Positions 33,273 to 44,198 of a stretch of 64,000 nucleotides of DNA are shown here, one piece after another (position 1 is the first letter of the stretch; every line of letters starts with the position of its first letter). Below the pieces are notes generated by a model. It ran no database searches. It had not been told where the DNA came from and was given only the letters and a program-made list of their open reading frames with translations. The DNA comes from Culex pipiens pallens (taxonomy: Eukaryota; Arthropoda; Insecta; Diptera; Culicidae). The DNA lies in contig NC_068938.1 in NCBI RefSeq assembly GCF_016801865.2, positions 110,918,141 to 110,982,140 of the forward strand. Reading direction: 5' to 3'. A program made the translations under genes and the position numbers.

Positions 33273-34620
33273 GCAGGCCAAGGATTGATACCTAAGAGCA
33301 TGCAATGGCACTGACCTTGTTGCGTGCTCTTCGGTTGACGTCCACGTAAGGAACATCCTGGAAGGAGCGCGAGTGTCCTATTTTCTTACCTCCACGTTGG
33401 CTTGGTTTTCATGATGACCTAGCTGGTGGCCTGTGGAAACGGATCGTAAACCTTTGACCACCGCGGGTCAGAGTCGAGACGGCTAAAAGAAAGGGGCGCG
33501 ACAATGTGGGAAAGGGAAGTAAATTGTGATTGTAGACGGTATTGTTTTGATTCGCAGTATGTTGAGTCAACTGCTGTGGATGTACCTGAAACATCGCACA
33601 ACGGGGTTTCTCTTCTCTTCATTCTCAGCTACACCCTATCTCCTATTTTTATTTTGCGCTTCTGATTCCCAATTCTTCACTGATTCTTCTATTTAATATC
33701 CAACATTTGATTTTAATTTTACTAACTTTTGATTTTCTTATCTCTCATAGCTTTTCCACTCTTTTCTATCAATTGATACTGCTGTAACAAACTTTGTTTT
33801 GTTTTTTCCCTTAAAAAATATACTTTTCCTTAATGTACTAGTAATATCAAGTCTATTTATCATTCGCCTAATCTTTTTTGTTTTTATTGCGAATTTATTT
33901 ATTAATTATCATCACTATAATCTAAGCTTGTTTTGTATCTCTATTTATTAACTATTGTCTAATTTTACATCTAATACATCTAGCTTCTCATTTTTATTCT
34001 TCAAAATACGCTCATCATTCTCTTACTATTGGTACTTGATTTTTATAAAATAAATTCTCTTTTACTGTCTATTGTTCTCAATCTTCACCCTTTTTTTTCA
34101 AACAAGTGAGGTTTGAGCCCATACTCAATTTATGGAATGGTTAAAGGATTAACACAAATATTACTATTGTATTTTTGGTAAACTTTTATAACATGCTTAG
34201 GACCAAAAAATGTAACAAAACACCGCGACAAAATAAATAGCAACAGATAAACACGACTCAACATTAGGAAAGATTTCAGGAGAAAACAATACACAGTAAA
34301 TAACAATAAGTTTTTGAATTCAAACTAAAAATAAAACAGTTTTTGCTTTAATGAAAGTTGATAGGCACACTATAAATGGTTAGGCGCTTATACTTACATC
34401 AAACCCTACTTAATGTACCACCCCCGGCCGAGTTAAAATGCGTAACCGGAAAAGAAGGTGTGCATGCCTGGCACGAACACTCAAAGCGTGTTCTAGCGTG
34501 CTGCTCGTACTGACTCAGAGCAAGGGTGAGATGTAGGTGTAAGGGCAGTGCGTGTTCGTCGGGAACCTAGTGCATAAGATCGGTCAAGGCCCGTTCTTAC
34601 ACTGAAAATTGCGAATTGCG
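33273..34620 (+). mobile_element. Noncoding ~1.35-kb retroposon, family G, copy 1
   Basis: The element starts GCAGGCCAAGG and ends ACTGAAAATTGCGAATTGCG. A 22-bp direct repeat beginning AAATGTTTAAAT flanks it (33251-33272 and 34621-34642). An inverted second copy at 61888-63183 has the same ends and its own 19-bp duplication. Long target duplications and the short repeated tail (TTGCGAA) indicate target-primed reverse transcription. No long ORF is present, so it is probably a non-autonomous LINE derivative or an unusually long SINE. Confidence 0.85.
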
Positions 34621-34642
34621 AAATGTTTAAATTCTTAAATTC

Positions 34643-35557
34643 AGAAACTCTGAAATTCTTAATTTTTCATTCTAGATTTTAATTGCGGAAGAAATAGAGT
34701 TTTTGATTGTTATAATTTCGACGTTTTCGTAAATTTGTATCTACGAATTTCTATACTTCCGATTTTTTAAACTTTTGAAATTTCGACTTGTACATTCTTT
34801 CCGAATTTTAACATTTTTGATATATTGAATTTATAAAAACTTTAATAATTAAATTATTATTCAATTCTGCATATTTTTAATTTTGAATTTCCAAATTTCA
34901 GAGTTTTGTTGAAATTTTCTTTATTATCTTTAAAAAAATTGTTATTTGAAATTTCTGAAATGTTTGTGTTTTCATATTTTTGAATTTGTTGTTTGGTTGG
35001 ATTTCAAAATGTCAGATTATAGATGTATTTTCAGTAAGAACATAGATTTTTGTATGATTATTGTCAAGTTTAATTTCACTCTGATTTACTTCATTTTGGT
35101 CCCGCGAGTGTGGATCAATCGGACAGCGCAGACTCGTAATCCAGAGTACTGGTTGGTACTAAATAGCAATAAATAGTTGGTGACACGATGGCCGACATCT
35201 ATATAGACAACTTCTTTTTTTTACTCCATTTCGACCAAAAAACTACATCTGTCTTTTTAATTTAAATATTATGCATTTTGAGATTCGGCGGGAATTATTA
35301 TTATTATATCCAATTAATACAAAATTATTTAAAACGTTTTATCAGTCGCCATCAAAAAGGAAAATTACAATTCTTCGATTTTTTCATTAAAACATATTAC
35401 AAACAAGCACCGCGCGAAGAAACGTCAAACGCAATCTTTCCGTTTCTGTTACTTTTCAGCTGTGTACCGCTTAAGAAAAATCTTTTCGTGACCCTTTCCT
35501 TGACCGTTTCTTGGGCGTTTTTTTATATGGAGTTTTGCGTTCCTTCCGCTCAGCATA
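34643..35557. other. AT-rich spacer
   Basis: No gene found. A weak tRNA-like patch lies at 35100-35160 (GTGGATCAATCGGACAGCGC, GACTCGTAATCCAGAG) without a recognisable box B. Confidence 0.45.
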
Positions 35558-36216
35558 CAGTCATCCCACATACCTATTCGGAACACCCACAAATTCGGAA
35601 CACTTTTATGATAATTTGTCAATAGCATGCCAAAAGTAGCTTTTCTGTCGACCTTATAAGGTTAAATAGTTAACTATTTTTAGAACCTTCATTTGGACAT
35701 TATCTTGCTATTTCGCTAGTAAAAGTAGGACTTTTGGAACAAAAAACATCATTCCAAGACTATTTTGTCCAAAGCAGCAAAACACTGCCTCCAAATGGCC
35801 TGTTTCATAATTGTGGGATGTTATTGTGCCTCCCACAATCGTGGAACACCTGAATTTAACTGGTATTTTCACAAAAAAAAGTTATCAAACCATGTATAAA
35901 ACATCACTAAGCTTGAGTTTCATTGGTTTCAGTGTGTGAAGTCATTATTTGGTAATAAATATGTACTCCTGGAGAAATCCAAAGTTTGTTTACATTCGTA
36001 AGAAAAAAGTGTTCCGAATTTGTGGATTTCAAAGTAATTCTTCAAAAACTTCATATAAAAATTAAAATTTGCCGATGTTCGATACATCATTCGAAAGATC
36101 ACAAAGAAAGCTTTCAAATGAAGGTAGAAGCGAAACATTAAGTTCAATTATCGATTTGCTATGATTTTTTGAACATTGGCCAATCTGGAAACCGTTCCGA
36201 ATATGTGGGATGACTG
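35558..36216. mobile_element. TA-flanked MITE family S, full copy 2 (659 bp)
   Basis: Starts CAGTCATCCC, ends GGGATGACTG, flanked by TA at 35556-35557 and 36217-36218. It shares internal sequence with 17843-18623, including CACCCACAAATTCGGAACAC and TAATTTGTCAATAGCATGCC. Confidence 0.87.
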
Positions 36217-36733
36217 TACCAGCCTTAATGGAAAAATAAAATCAAGCTGCCGAAGGCCGATCGGGGCATAGCATAACACTGAAAATCAACCCACTGAGAT
36301 TTTCTCGAAATAGCAGGTTAGCAGGTATCGCTCTTGTTAAATGTTGTTACTGATTTCCAACTTCGTCAACGGCATGCTTAAAAATCTCGATTCAACTTGC
36401 AATATGTTTGTCTTCAAAATCCCAATCTGTGCCTTCATTATGTGATAACGCCTCGTGCGTTACGAAAAAAAATAACGCCAGCGTGCGTTGCGTAATCTCC
36501 ACCCGACCCTTTCATGTTTTTCTTCGCGTGTTTGACAGTCCGTTTTCGGATTTTTTGAAGTTGTGCAATGCGCCGCGGAACAGTTTCGGAACATCTTTCT
36601 AGGTTGTGCCGCTGATACTAGAGGAACCGGTGAAACAACGCGAGCTTTAGGGCGCATTTCCCAACCCTTGCATTAGTACTCTTCGCGTCAACTACCAGTA
36701 TTTGAAAAAAAAAAGCCATTTACAAACTCGACC
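36217..36733 (+). other. SCO1 upstream region
   Basis: Repeat remnants (GATCGGGGC, ACTGAGA) up to about 36310, then the presumed SCO1 promoter/5' UTR. I see no clear core promoter element. Confidence 0.4.
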
Positions 36734-37595
36734 ATGTCGAAGCTACTGGCACGCTTACTGACTCAGCAGAACCGCAGCCGGATCGCGACCGGAACGAAAA
36801 GCTGCTGGCAAATGCGCCAGGCATCGACTGGTGCTGGTGGCGGGGGTGGCAGGACGTCCGACCCAATGAAGGGCAAGGGACCCATCACGTGGAAAAGCTT
36901 TGCGCTGATTGCGACGGCCGGCCTCGGTGGGCTGGGCTTCATGTGGTACGTCAAGGATGAGAAGGAACAGGGTGAGTGGGAGTTGGGTTTTGGTGGGATC
37001 ATTTGTTTGACTGATTTTGGGTGTTTTTTTTTTTGCAGCTCTGATGCGCGAGAGGAAGCGCCAGCTGGGCAAGGCAGCTATCGGTGGTGCGTGGGAGTTG
37101 GTTGATGCGGAGGGCAATGTGCGGAAGTCGGCCGATTTCGTTGGTCAGTGGCTGCTGATTTACTTTGGCTTCACGCACTGTCCCGACATTTGTCCGGACG
37201 AGCTGGAGAAGATGGCAGCGGTGGTGGACGGGCTGGCCAAGGTGGAAGAGGCCGATACGATCCAGCCGTTGTTCATTACAGTTGACCCGGTGCGGGACAC
37301 GCGGGAAATCGTCGGCAAGTACGTGAAAGAGTTCCACCCGCGGCTTCTTGGGCTGACGGGAACCGTGGACCAGATTGCGCGAGTGTGCAAAGCATTCCGA
37401 GTGTACTTCAGTGCGGGGCCGAAGGATCAGGACGAGGATTACATTGTTGATCACACGATTATTATGTACCTCTGTGACCCGCAAGGACAGTTTGTTGACT
37501 ACTACGGGATCAACCGCGATAAGGAACAGATCAAGAGCTCTATCCTCATTAATATGGCCAAGTACAAGCAGATGCACAAAACGTCTTGGTTTTAA
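36734..37595 (+). CDS. SCO1: SCO1 cytochrome c oxidase copper chaperone
   Basis: Two exons, 36734-36971 and 37039-37595, join in frame to 264 aa. The first ~45 residues are basic and Ser/Gln-rich, as in a mitochondrial presequence ([20 protein letters not shown]). One membrane segment follows ([21 protein letters not shown]). The rest is a thioredoxin-like SCO domain with the copper-binding cysteines in [11 protein letters not shown] and the histidine ligand in DYIVDHT. PVRDTRE and KTSWF are typical SCO features. The protein sits in the mitochondrial inner membrane and delivers copper to the CuA site of COX2. AATAAA at 37616-37621 is the likely poly(A) signal. The gene converges on Syntaxin-5, with 189 bp between stop codons. 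Confidence 0.96.
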
Positions 37596-37615
37596 GATTG
37601 TTTCGTTTAGAGAAG

Positions 37616-37621
37616 AATAAA
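37616..37621 (+). terminator. SCO1 poly(A) signal
   Basis: AATAAA 20 bases after the SCO1 stop codon. The converging Syntaxin-5 has a minus-strand AATAAA at 37663-37658, only 37 bases away, so the two 3' UTRs may overlap or nearly touch. Confidence 0.65.
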
Positions 37622-37784
37622 ACGCGAGTCAAACTGTGTAAAAGATTATAGTTTTTGTTTATTTGTATTAATAACCGTGTTAAATATGTACATCAAGAAA
37701 TTAACCCTTTTCAATTGCTAGTACCAGCGCGTGCTCGATTCGAAAGAAAGGACAAGTAATACCAACACTTCGTGCAGCAGCTGC

Positions 37785-39197
37785 TCAGGCCAAAAATATA
37801 ACGAAGAATATGAAAAACAGTATCAGAATGCCAAAGATTTTTATCATCAACCAGCGGTTCTTGGTCACCGACTGGAAGTACTTCAAAATCTCGCCGTGAG
37901 CCGCTTCCACGTTCATCTCCACGTCCTGCAGATTGGTGTCGATTCGCTCGACCATTTCCTCCTGCTCCTTGACCATGTGGGCCAGCTGTTGGAAAATTCC
38001 GCCCAACTCGACGATCGTGCTTTCAATGTTCTGCATCGTTTCGGCGCGCTCCTGCACGTAACTGTCCGATTCGTCGTACAGCACGAGCTGCTGTTGCTGT
38101 TGCTGCTGCTGAAGCAGTGGGGCTCGCTCCGAGTTGGACCCACCGGGGGCGTTCATATCGATGCTGATCTGGTCCTGCTGCTCCTGAAGCAGCAAGCTAC
38201 CCTGCGTCGAGCCACGCATCGTCGACGGTGGCAAACTGCTCGAGATTGGGCCCTGACTGAACTGTAAAAGAGGACAAACGTTAGTAACATAGAATCACAC
38301 TAGTCATCTTCACCCCAACCAACCTGATCTCGTCGCGTTTTTTGCTGTTTGAGATTTTCCGTTCGCACCTCCAGCACCTGCTTAAAGTCGGAACTCATGT
38401 TGGCGAGCTTGGCCTGCAGCGCGACCACCATGTTTGAGGAATGTGAGAGCAAATGCTTCCCGGTCGTGGATTTGCGCTGCGACTTGGACACGTCCTGCAG
38501 CCGCGCAATCTGCTGGTTCAGCGAGTTCAAATCGCCCTTGATGATGTACGTCAGCTCCTGGATCTCGGCCGGCCGATCGTCAAACAGGGTTTTACGTTTG
38601 GCCACTAAAAAAACATGAAAATCTCATCAAATCCGACTCCAAACCCAAGTTCCCTTAAAAAAAAAACTCACGCATCGTCAGCTTCTCCAGCTTCGTATAA
38701 GTGCTGGCAATGTTCTTCCCGATGTGCTTGGCGATCATCATAAACTCCGAGTAGCTCTGGAGCTGCTTGGCCTTGCGCGGATCGCGCACATTGACCGCCC
38801 GCTGAATGTTCCGGCCCTGCAGCGACCGAATCGCGTTCGCAAACTCTGTTGATCTGTCCCGCGCAGTCATGATGAATTCCGGTTCGTCGTCGTCGTCCTC
38901 GCGTTCCTGCTCGTCAAAATAGTTTCCCCCACCGACGGAATAACCAACCTGTGGCGGTGCCTGTGGTCCCGGAGACGACAATCCGGTTCCAAACGAGTGG
39001 CCAGCGGAAATGACGCTTGAGATAAACTTTTGCGGAATCGACGGCAACCAGCTGCTGGCGGAGCCCCCGTTCGCCTGCGGATATTTGGGCTTTTCCTTGT
39101 ATTCTTGCACCGTTGGTTCAACCGTGTCCCCACCACCTATCGTGACCACTGAAAACGACTCGTTTGCTGCTTCTTCCGGAATACGACGTCGATGCAT
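37785..39197 (-). CDS. Syx5: Syntaxin-5, Golgi Qa-SNARE
   Basis: Three exons (39197-38672, 38604-38324, 38261-37785) join in frame to 427 aa. A ~110-residue N-terminal extension precedes the conserved MTARDRSTEFANAIRSLQGR, which starts the regulatory part (KLTMLAKRKTLFDDRPAEI; HSSNMVVALQAKLANMS). After a poly-Gln stretch comes the Qa-SNARE helix with the zero-layer glutamine in GGIFQQLAHMVKEQEEM, then EAAHGEILKYFQSVT and a C-terminal membrane anchor. It drives ER-to-Golgi and intra-Golgi fusion. The internal Met of MTARDR resembles the short-form start known in mammals, and the basic MHRRR at the long start resembles an ER-retrieval signal; both isoform ideas are inference. Confidence 0.97.
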
Positions 39198-39636
39198 CGC
39201 ATAATCATCACCACAAAAATCAAAACATTAGCGATTCGGGGATCGGAAGGGAAACTTTGCTGCACTTGTTTTCGTCAAATATCCATTCGGGTTATTTATC
39301 GCGCAACGGGCAATCGATCACAGTTTGTTGTAGCACTAAAATGTACAATAAAATCTTTATATTTTTTCACAAAATTTTAGCAAAATGACGTGGAAGGTTG
39401 TCGAACAGAAAAATTTCTTGCCTTGACATTTCCCAATTTCTTTCTTCACAGTGATCCCTGCGACTGATGATGGCAGGATCTGTCAACATCGAGAGGGTCA
39501 TGCATAAACTACGGAAAGTGCTGCAGACTGTTGGAATGTGTTGATTCTTTTCTGCGGAAAGGTTTTTATTCACGATCAAAAACCCTTTCTGGGCACTTGT
39601 TTTTTTCATTTTAATCAGCAAAAAAAAAAAAGTATT
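39198..39636 (-). other. Syntaxin-5 5' flank
   Basis: Presumed promoter/5' UTR on the minus strand. No clear TATA or initiator can be singled out. Confidence 0.4.
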
Positions 39637-39862
39637 GACAACACAACATTTTTCGATGGATCAACTATGGTCCCCTTGGAACGAGCTGTCAAGTAGAACC
39701 TTTTCTGTGAAGAAGGGCCGCGAAGTTAATTTATTTAAATTGATTTAAACATCAATTTAAATCCTTTGCGGTCGTACAAAGTATCATTGTACTTAAAAAA
39801 TAAGCTTTATCGTTGTGAACAAAAACATCACAAGTTTAAACTCAATTCTAGGACCCCATTGG
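39637..39862 (-). mobile_element. MITE family R, partial copy
   Basis: Shares ATGGTCCCCTTGGAACGAGC, TTTGCGGTCGTACAAAG and AAGCTTTATCG with the full copy at 39912-40244, in the same orientation, so two R copies lie in near-tandem. Confidence 0.7.
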
Positions 39863-39911
39863 CGATATGCATAAACTAAAGGGCTTTTCAGGTAGAGGAT
39901 GACTCATGATC

Positions 39912-40244
39912 AATTGGGTACTAAAGCCCTATGTCAATTTTTATGTACAACGGTAAAAAACACGATTAAAAACCATTTCTGATCACTGTTTTTCATTTTA
40001 ATGCAAAATTTTTTTTTGACAGGACAACATTTTTCCGATGGATTAACTATGGTCCCCTTGGAATGAGCTGTCAAGTAGGAGCTTTTCTGTCAAGAAGGAC
40101 CGCGAGGTTAATTTTTCAAAATTGATTGAAAAATCCATTTTAAACTCTTTGTGGTCGTACAAAGGGTCATTGTACTCAGAAAAATAAGCTTTATCGCTGT
40201 AAACAATAATATCAGCAATCTAAGCTTCATTTTAGGACCCAATT
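39912..40244 (-). mobile_element. MITE family R, full-length copy (333 bp)
   Basis: Bounded by AATTGGGT and ACCCAATT; colinear in reverse with 2733-3066. Confidence 0.8.
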
Positions 40245-40650
40245 ATTTGTCGTGCAACGCGAGTTGGCGGGTTAAATTATTATGCTTGCACTCTGGCACG
40301 GGTATGAATCTTCAAGCAATTTCAATATGGCGACTTGTATCAGAAGATTGTGAGGCATTTTCGCTAGTTCTCACTGTTCTGTGTTCTGCGTGCACGTCCG
40401 CAAATATCGACCACACACATACTAACACAAAGCGCCACCAAGAGGCAAAAGGTAGTTACGAATATTTTTGGCACTTTTGTTAAAAAATATGCGGTTTTGC
40501 AAAAACAAATAACAAAACCAACTTTTAAGGGTAGTTCGACTATCAAACTTGTAATTCGTTGCTGATTTGTTAGGATTTTTTTTTAAATAAAAAGTTTTTT
40601 GCAGCACCCCTTTTGGGCGGACATTTTTGTTGTCACCTTTTGGTTCCTTG
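40245..40650. other. Repeat fragments
   Basis: Starts with ATTTGTCGTGCAACGCGAGT..GGGTTAAATTATTATGCTTG (40245-40292), shared with 42716-42770. The rest shows no feature I can support, up to the hAT-type MITE target duplication. Confidence 0.5.
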
Positions 40651-41519
40651 TAGAGGTGGGCAAAAAAAGAGCGAGCCACTCAAAGAGCCGGTTCACTGAA
40701 AAGAGCGAACGAACCGTGGCTCAGAAAAAAAGAACCGCGGTTCTTTTTAAACTTCGGTCTTTTGAAAGAACCGTTTCAAGATGGCATGATTTATGTTATA
40801 AATATAATTTATTGAATTTCCAAAAAATAGTATTAAATTTGTTTTTGAGAATTGAAAATGCAATTTCAAATATTTCAATGCTAATAAAAATTTATCTCAA
40901 AAGTAAATGATTGTCTGAACAAAATGAAAAAAAAAAATCATTGTACAACTGATTGTACACTAAAGTTTAACCAGAATACGAATTTGAGCATTTCAAATTG
41001 CATAATTTGTAAAATATTACCAAAAATCTACTGAATAGTTTAGAGATTTAAAAAAAATAAACCCTTTTGTCCGATTCAGCTTTAGCGTTTATAGACTTTA
41101 TCGATTAAATCAGAATGTAGAAAAGAGTTCACAGAATATTTTCTTCAAATAAAACATCAGAATTAATTCAGTTCTTGCAGAAATAAACGCAATTAAAAAC
41201 AATTTTTCCAGCATCCTAGATTTAAGTTTGGATGCCATTCAATTACCCGAATGTTTAGGTTCGAGTAGAAATCTTGACAAAGAGACCACCAACAACTATG
41301 GTTTCCAAGGGCATCTTCTCGTTTTCAGTTTTAATTTGTTTTATCAAATAATTTATAAAAGTCCAATGTTAAGAAACCTTTAAAATCACACTATTCATAA
41401 AAAAACCTTTCTATCCAAACTTTGAAAAAGAGTGAAAGAGCCGTTCAAAAGAGCGGTTCTTTTTAATGAGCGAACGAAAATGAGCGGCTCCTAAAAAAGA
41501 GCGGTTTTGCCCACCTCTA
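40651..41519. mobile_element. hAT-type MITE with 8-bp target duplication (869 bp)
   Basis: Termini TAGAGGTGGGCAAA and TTTTGCCCACCTCTA are inverted repeats. GTTCCTTG flanks both sides (40643-40650 and 41520-41527). Subterminal GAGCGAACGA, GAGCCG and AAGAACCG motifs recur at both ends. There is no coding region. Internal 41225-41330 contains SINE-tail-like sequence (GGTTCGAGTAGAAATCTTG). Confidence 0.9.
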
Positions 41520-41610
41520 GTTCCTTGGATTAGCCATGGATAACTATCACCACGCGGCGCCACCGTTTTGATTGAGAAAATGATACAGGTTTTTCAGACG
41601 AGTTTCAATC

Positions 41611-41780
41611 CCGTGACTCTGGTGAGATTCGAAAAATCGACAAATTTAATGATTTAAATATAAGGTCGCGGCACGCTCCCTCCAACTTTTCTAGAATTAT
41701 CTTTGTAAATTGTGTATTTCTAAACAATTTTATAAGAATTATTAATGATTCTAGAATGCTTGTCATCATTAACACACAGC
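41611..41780 (+). repeat. Repeat family H, copy 1
   Basis: GGTGAGATTCGAAAAATCGA through GATTCTAGAATGCTTGTCAT is repeated at 42790-42950 in the same orientation. In copy 2 it follows directly after the GCGGGTTAAATTATTATGCT block; in copy 1 the two blocks are 1.3 kb apart because of the hAT MITE and other inserted DNA. Confidence 0.75.
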
Positions 41781-41892
41781 CCTCTGTCACCACGGCTATG
41801 TTTATGAAACCTAAATGTTCGACGCGAACATGAAGACAACAAAGAAGATGAAGAACGGACTTGCTGTCAAAATTTGAAAATAAACAAACCGC

Positions 41893-42262
41893 GTGGCAGT
41901 GCGTGGCCGAATGGTTACGCTGTCCACTTTGTAAGCGGATGATTCTGGGTTCGATTCCCATCTGCTGCAACCTTCCATCGGATGAGGAAGTAAAATGTCG
42001 GTCCCGGCCTTGGTTGTTAGGCCGTTAAGTCATTCCAGGTGTAGGAGTTGTCTCCATGCCATAAGTACAAACAACACACCAAACCAAGCCTACTCGCAAT
42101 CCAAAGGTCGTCAGTTCAAACACTGGGGTGGAAGGTTCCTTGGAGTAAAAAGAGGTTTGGGTGTTCTCCCCATTCAAGCCTTCGGACTCCTAGGTTCGAG
42201 CAGAAACTTGCAATAGAGACCACAAAAGACCCGGGGGTCGTTAATGTGGATGGTTTGATTTT
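41893..42262 (+). mobile_element. tRNA-derived SINE, complete (~370 bp)
   Basis: A Thr-like tRNA head has box A TGGCCGAATGG, anticodon arm CCACTTTGTAAGCGG and box B GGTTCGATTCC. Next come the core ATGAGGAAGTAAAATGTCGG, a spacer with TAAGTACAAACAACACACC, a second tRNA-like block (CTCGCAATCCAAAGGTCGTC then AGTTCAAACACTGGGG) and the tail GCCTTCGGACTCCTAGGTTC..GGGGGTCGTTAATGTGGATG, ending in TTTTTTTT. Confidence 0.87.
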
Positions 42263-42715
42263 TTTTTGATTTTGTGGTAAAAAAGGCATAATTTCATAAT
42301 GTTGAAATGATTTACATGAAAAAATAACGACACGGGACGGATTTCCAAACACAAGCTCCCGAAGGACCCTATCCGCTAGAGACTCTGGATTAATGCCTTC
42401 GCGATGAACTTATTGTGAGTCCACAAAAGGTCGGATTCTACACAAGCACGTTTCCTTCGATTCCCTATGCGAGTCGACAGCGGGAGTGGGCCAGTCCTCG
42501 GAGAAGGTTATCGAAGGATGCTCGGAAAGACCAGCTCCGCCACAATCACCGGAATCACGGATGTTTCAGCACTTGGTCGGTTACTCCCTGCCGGAGATTG
42601 CAGCGAGTTTTTCGGAAGCATAAACAGCGGGACTTGGCCAGTCCCCGGTCCAGTACTACCCGGCAAATCTTCCGGAAGCAACAGTTCTCACCTCACCTCA
42701 CCTGTGTATGAGCTC
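42263..42715 (+). other. Possible retroelement N-terminal coding fragment
   Basis: At 42467-42715 a less AT-rich frame reads Ser/Gly/Pro-rich sequence (SGSGPVLGEGYRRMLGK; LPAGDCSEFFGSI) ending at YELNYLSYNASRRVKLLCLH. The composition resembles the N-terminal part of LINE ORFs but has no diagnostic domain. Confidence 0.35.
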
Positions 42716-42950
42716 AATTATTTGTCGTACAACGCGAGTCGGCGGGTTAAATTATTATGCTTGCATCAGCGTGCATGGTTAGAACTTTGGTGAGATTCGA
42801 AAAATCGACAAATTTAATGATTTAAATATAAGGTCGCGGCACGCTCCCTCCAACTTTTCTAGAATTATCTTAGAAAATTGTGTATTTCTAAACATTTTTT
42901 TAAAGAATTATTAATGATTCTAGAATGCTTGTCATCATTAACACAGCAAT
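42716..42950 (+). repeat. Repeat family H, copy 2 (contiguous)
   Basis: Uninterrupted version of the repeat split between 40245-40292 and 41611-41780. Confidence 0.75.
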
Positions 42951-43018
42951 AACTATTTTGATTTATACTATTCGTCATTTTCAAATGTTTGGCTAGACAA
43001 TATCGAAGGCCGCCATCT

Positions 43019-43131
43019 AATGCCCACTGCCCTCTGAGAAATGCAGCGATCCGATCAGTCTGATGGTTGAATAAAATCGGGGTGACAAAAAGCCGATCGG
43101 GGCGTTCCTTTTCTTAGTGGGCGATCCATGG
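43019..43131. mobile_element. Palindromic MITE family P (~110 bp)
   Basis: CTGAGAAATGCAGCGATCCGATCAGTCTG-type left arm (begins CTGAGAAATGC) and GATCGGGGCGTTCCTTTTCT right arm are inverted. Relatives lie at 32687-32745, 36260-36295 and 56062-56262. Confidence 0.6.
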
Positions 43132-43178
43132 GTTGGGCTGGAAAATCTTTGGGAAAATCTCGGTAGGTTTTGTTTTTA

Positions 43179-44198
43179 CACTCAAAAATAAAGTTACCGG
43201 TTGAAAGGGTTAAAAGTATCCTTTTAAACGGTAGTCGAGGTTTACCCTTTGCAAAAGGGTACATTTTATCCTTTTAAAAGGGTTAAAACTATCCGTTTGA
43301 TTCACCTCATTGGCGTTACCCTTTCAAAAGGGTAACTTTCTTTACAACAGGTACCACTAGCGCCGCCCTAGTTTCTAAATTCGGTACTTAAATCTGTTTG
43401 ACGTTTTGGATCGTGCTCGTGCGTGGTGCGTGTTTTTTAACGTTTTTTTTAGTTTACCGGTGTTGTTCCAGATTTTGGCCAATTTTGTCCATCTACCACC
43501 ATTCCGTCGTAGAAGACTGTGACATCCGCACACAGGGGGCATCGAAAATCGCTTGCAATCAAGTTTGTTTTGGTCGGTTTTGTTTTTGTCATTTTGGTTA
43601 CAGGCGTTCTTATTGCAGAAATATGCCGGTTTCCCGGATGGCTGAATGTGCAACATCCGGCCGGATAGCACACAAGGTGCGTCATCTAACCATTATGATT
43701 GACCACATGTCCCAGCCGGCGGAAAATGTCAGCGCGAAGGTGCGCCGGTTGGACGGACCTGTTCGAAATTCTCTTCGAATTGGATGAAGTCCTAGTCGAC
43801 GTTCATCCCGCGGCGAGCCGATTACGTCGTGATCGCGAGTGCATGGTTTAAACCGAACAGCGCAATACTCAAAGCATGTGATTTACTAAGGATTACTTTT
43901 TATTTTGAACTGTAAATATTAATTTAAAACAATAAAAAAACTTTTTCCTGATAAAATCTAATGTTTAAAGAAATTATGAAAAATTACAATAGATGGCAGC
44001 ACTGTTTCAACAAAACAAAATTGACTCATAGATGTCGCTAGTGAGCGCGCCGCTCCATGACCAGTATCCTTTTAAAGGGTACTGGGCCAGTACCCTTTTG
44101 AAGGGTTTCGCCCTCGTACCCTTTCAAAAGGGTGACGACGGGTAAACTTGAAAAAAGGATAGAAAGTACCCTTTTAAGGGTTATTCTGATTTTGAGTG
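43179..44198 (+). mobile_element. TA-flanked TIR element carrying a mini-gene (1020 bp)
   Basis: Ends CACTCAAAAATAAAG and CTGATTTTGAGTG, each flanked by TA (43177-43178 and 44199-44200). Both subterminal regions are dense in the palindromic motif ACCCTTT(N)AAAGGGT. The centre (43375-43945) is unlike the ends: it holds a pyrimidine-rich GTTACAG..TTATTGCAG acceptor-like stretch at 43595-43619, a 54-codon ORF from ATG 43623 to the stop at 43787 (MPVSRMAECATSGRIAHKVR..), and AATAAA at 43929. This looks like a host gene piece carried by a nonautonomous transposon. Confidence 0.75.

Noticed and set aside
35100..35160. tRNA-like sequence
   Set aside because: Only D-arm-like and anticodon-arm-like pieces are present; no box B and no closing stem.
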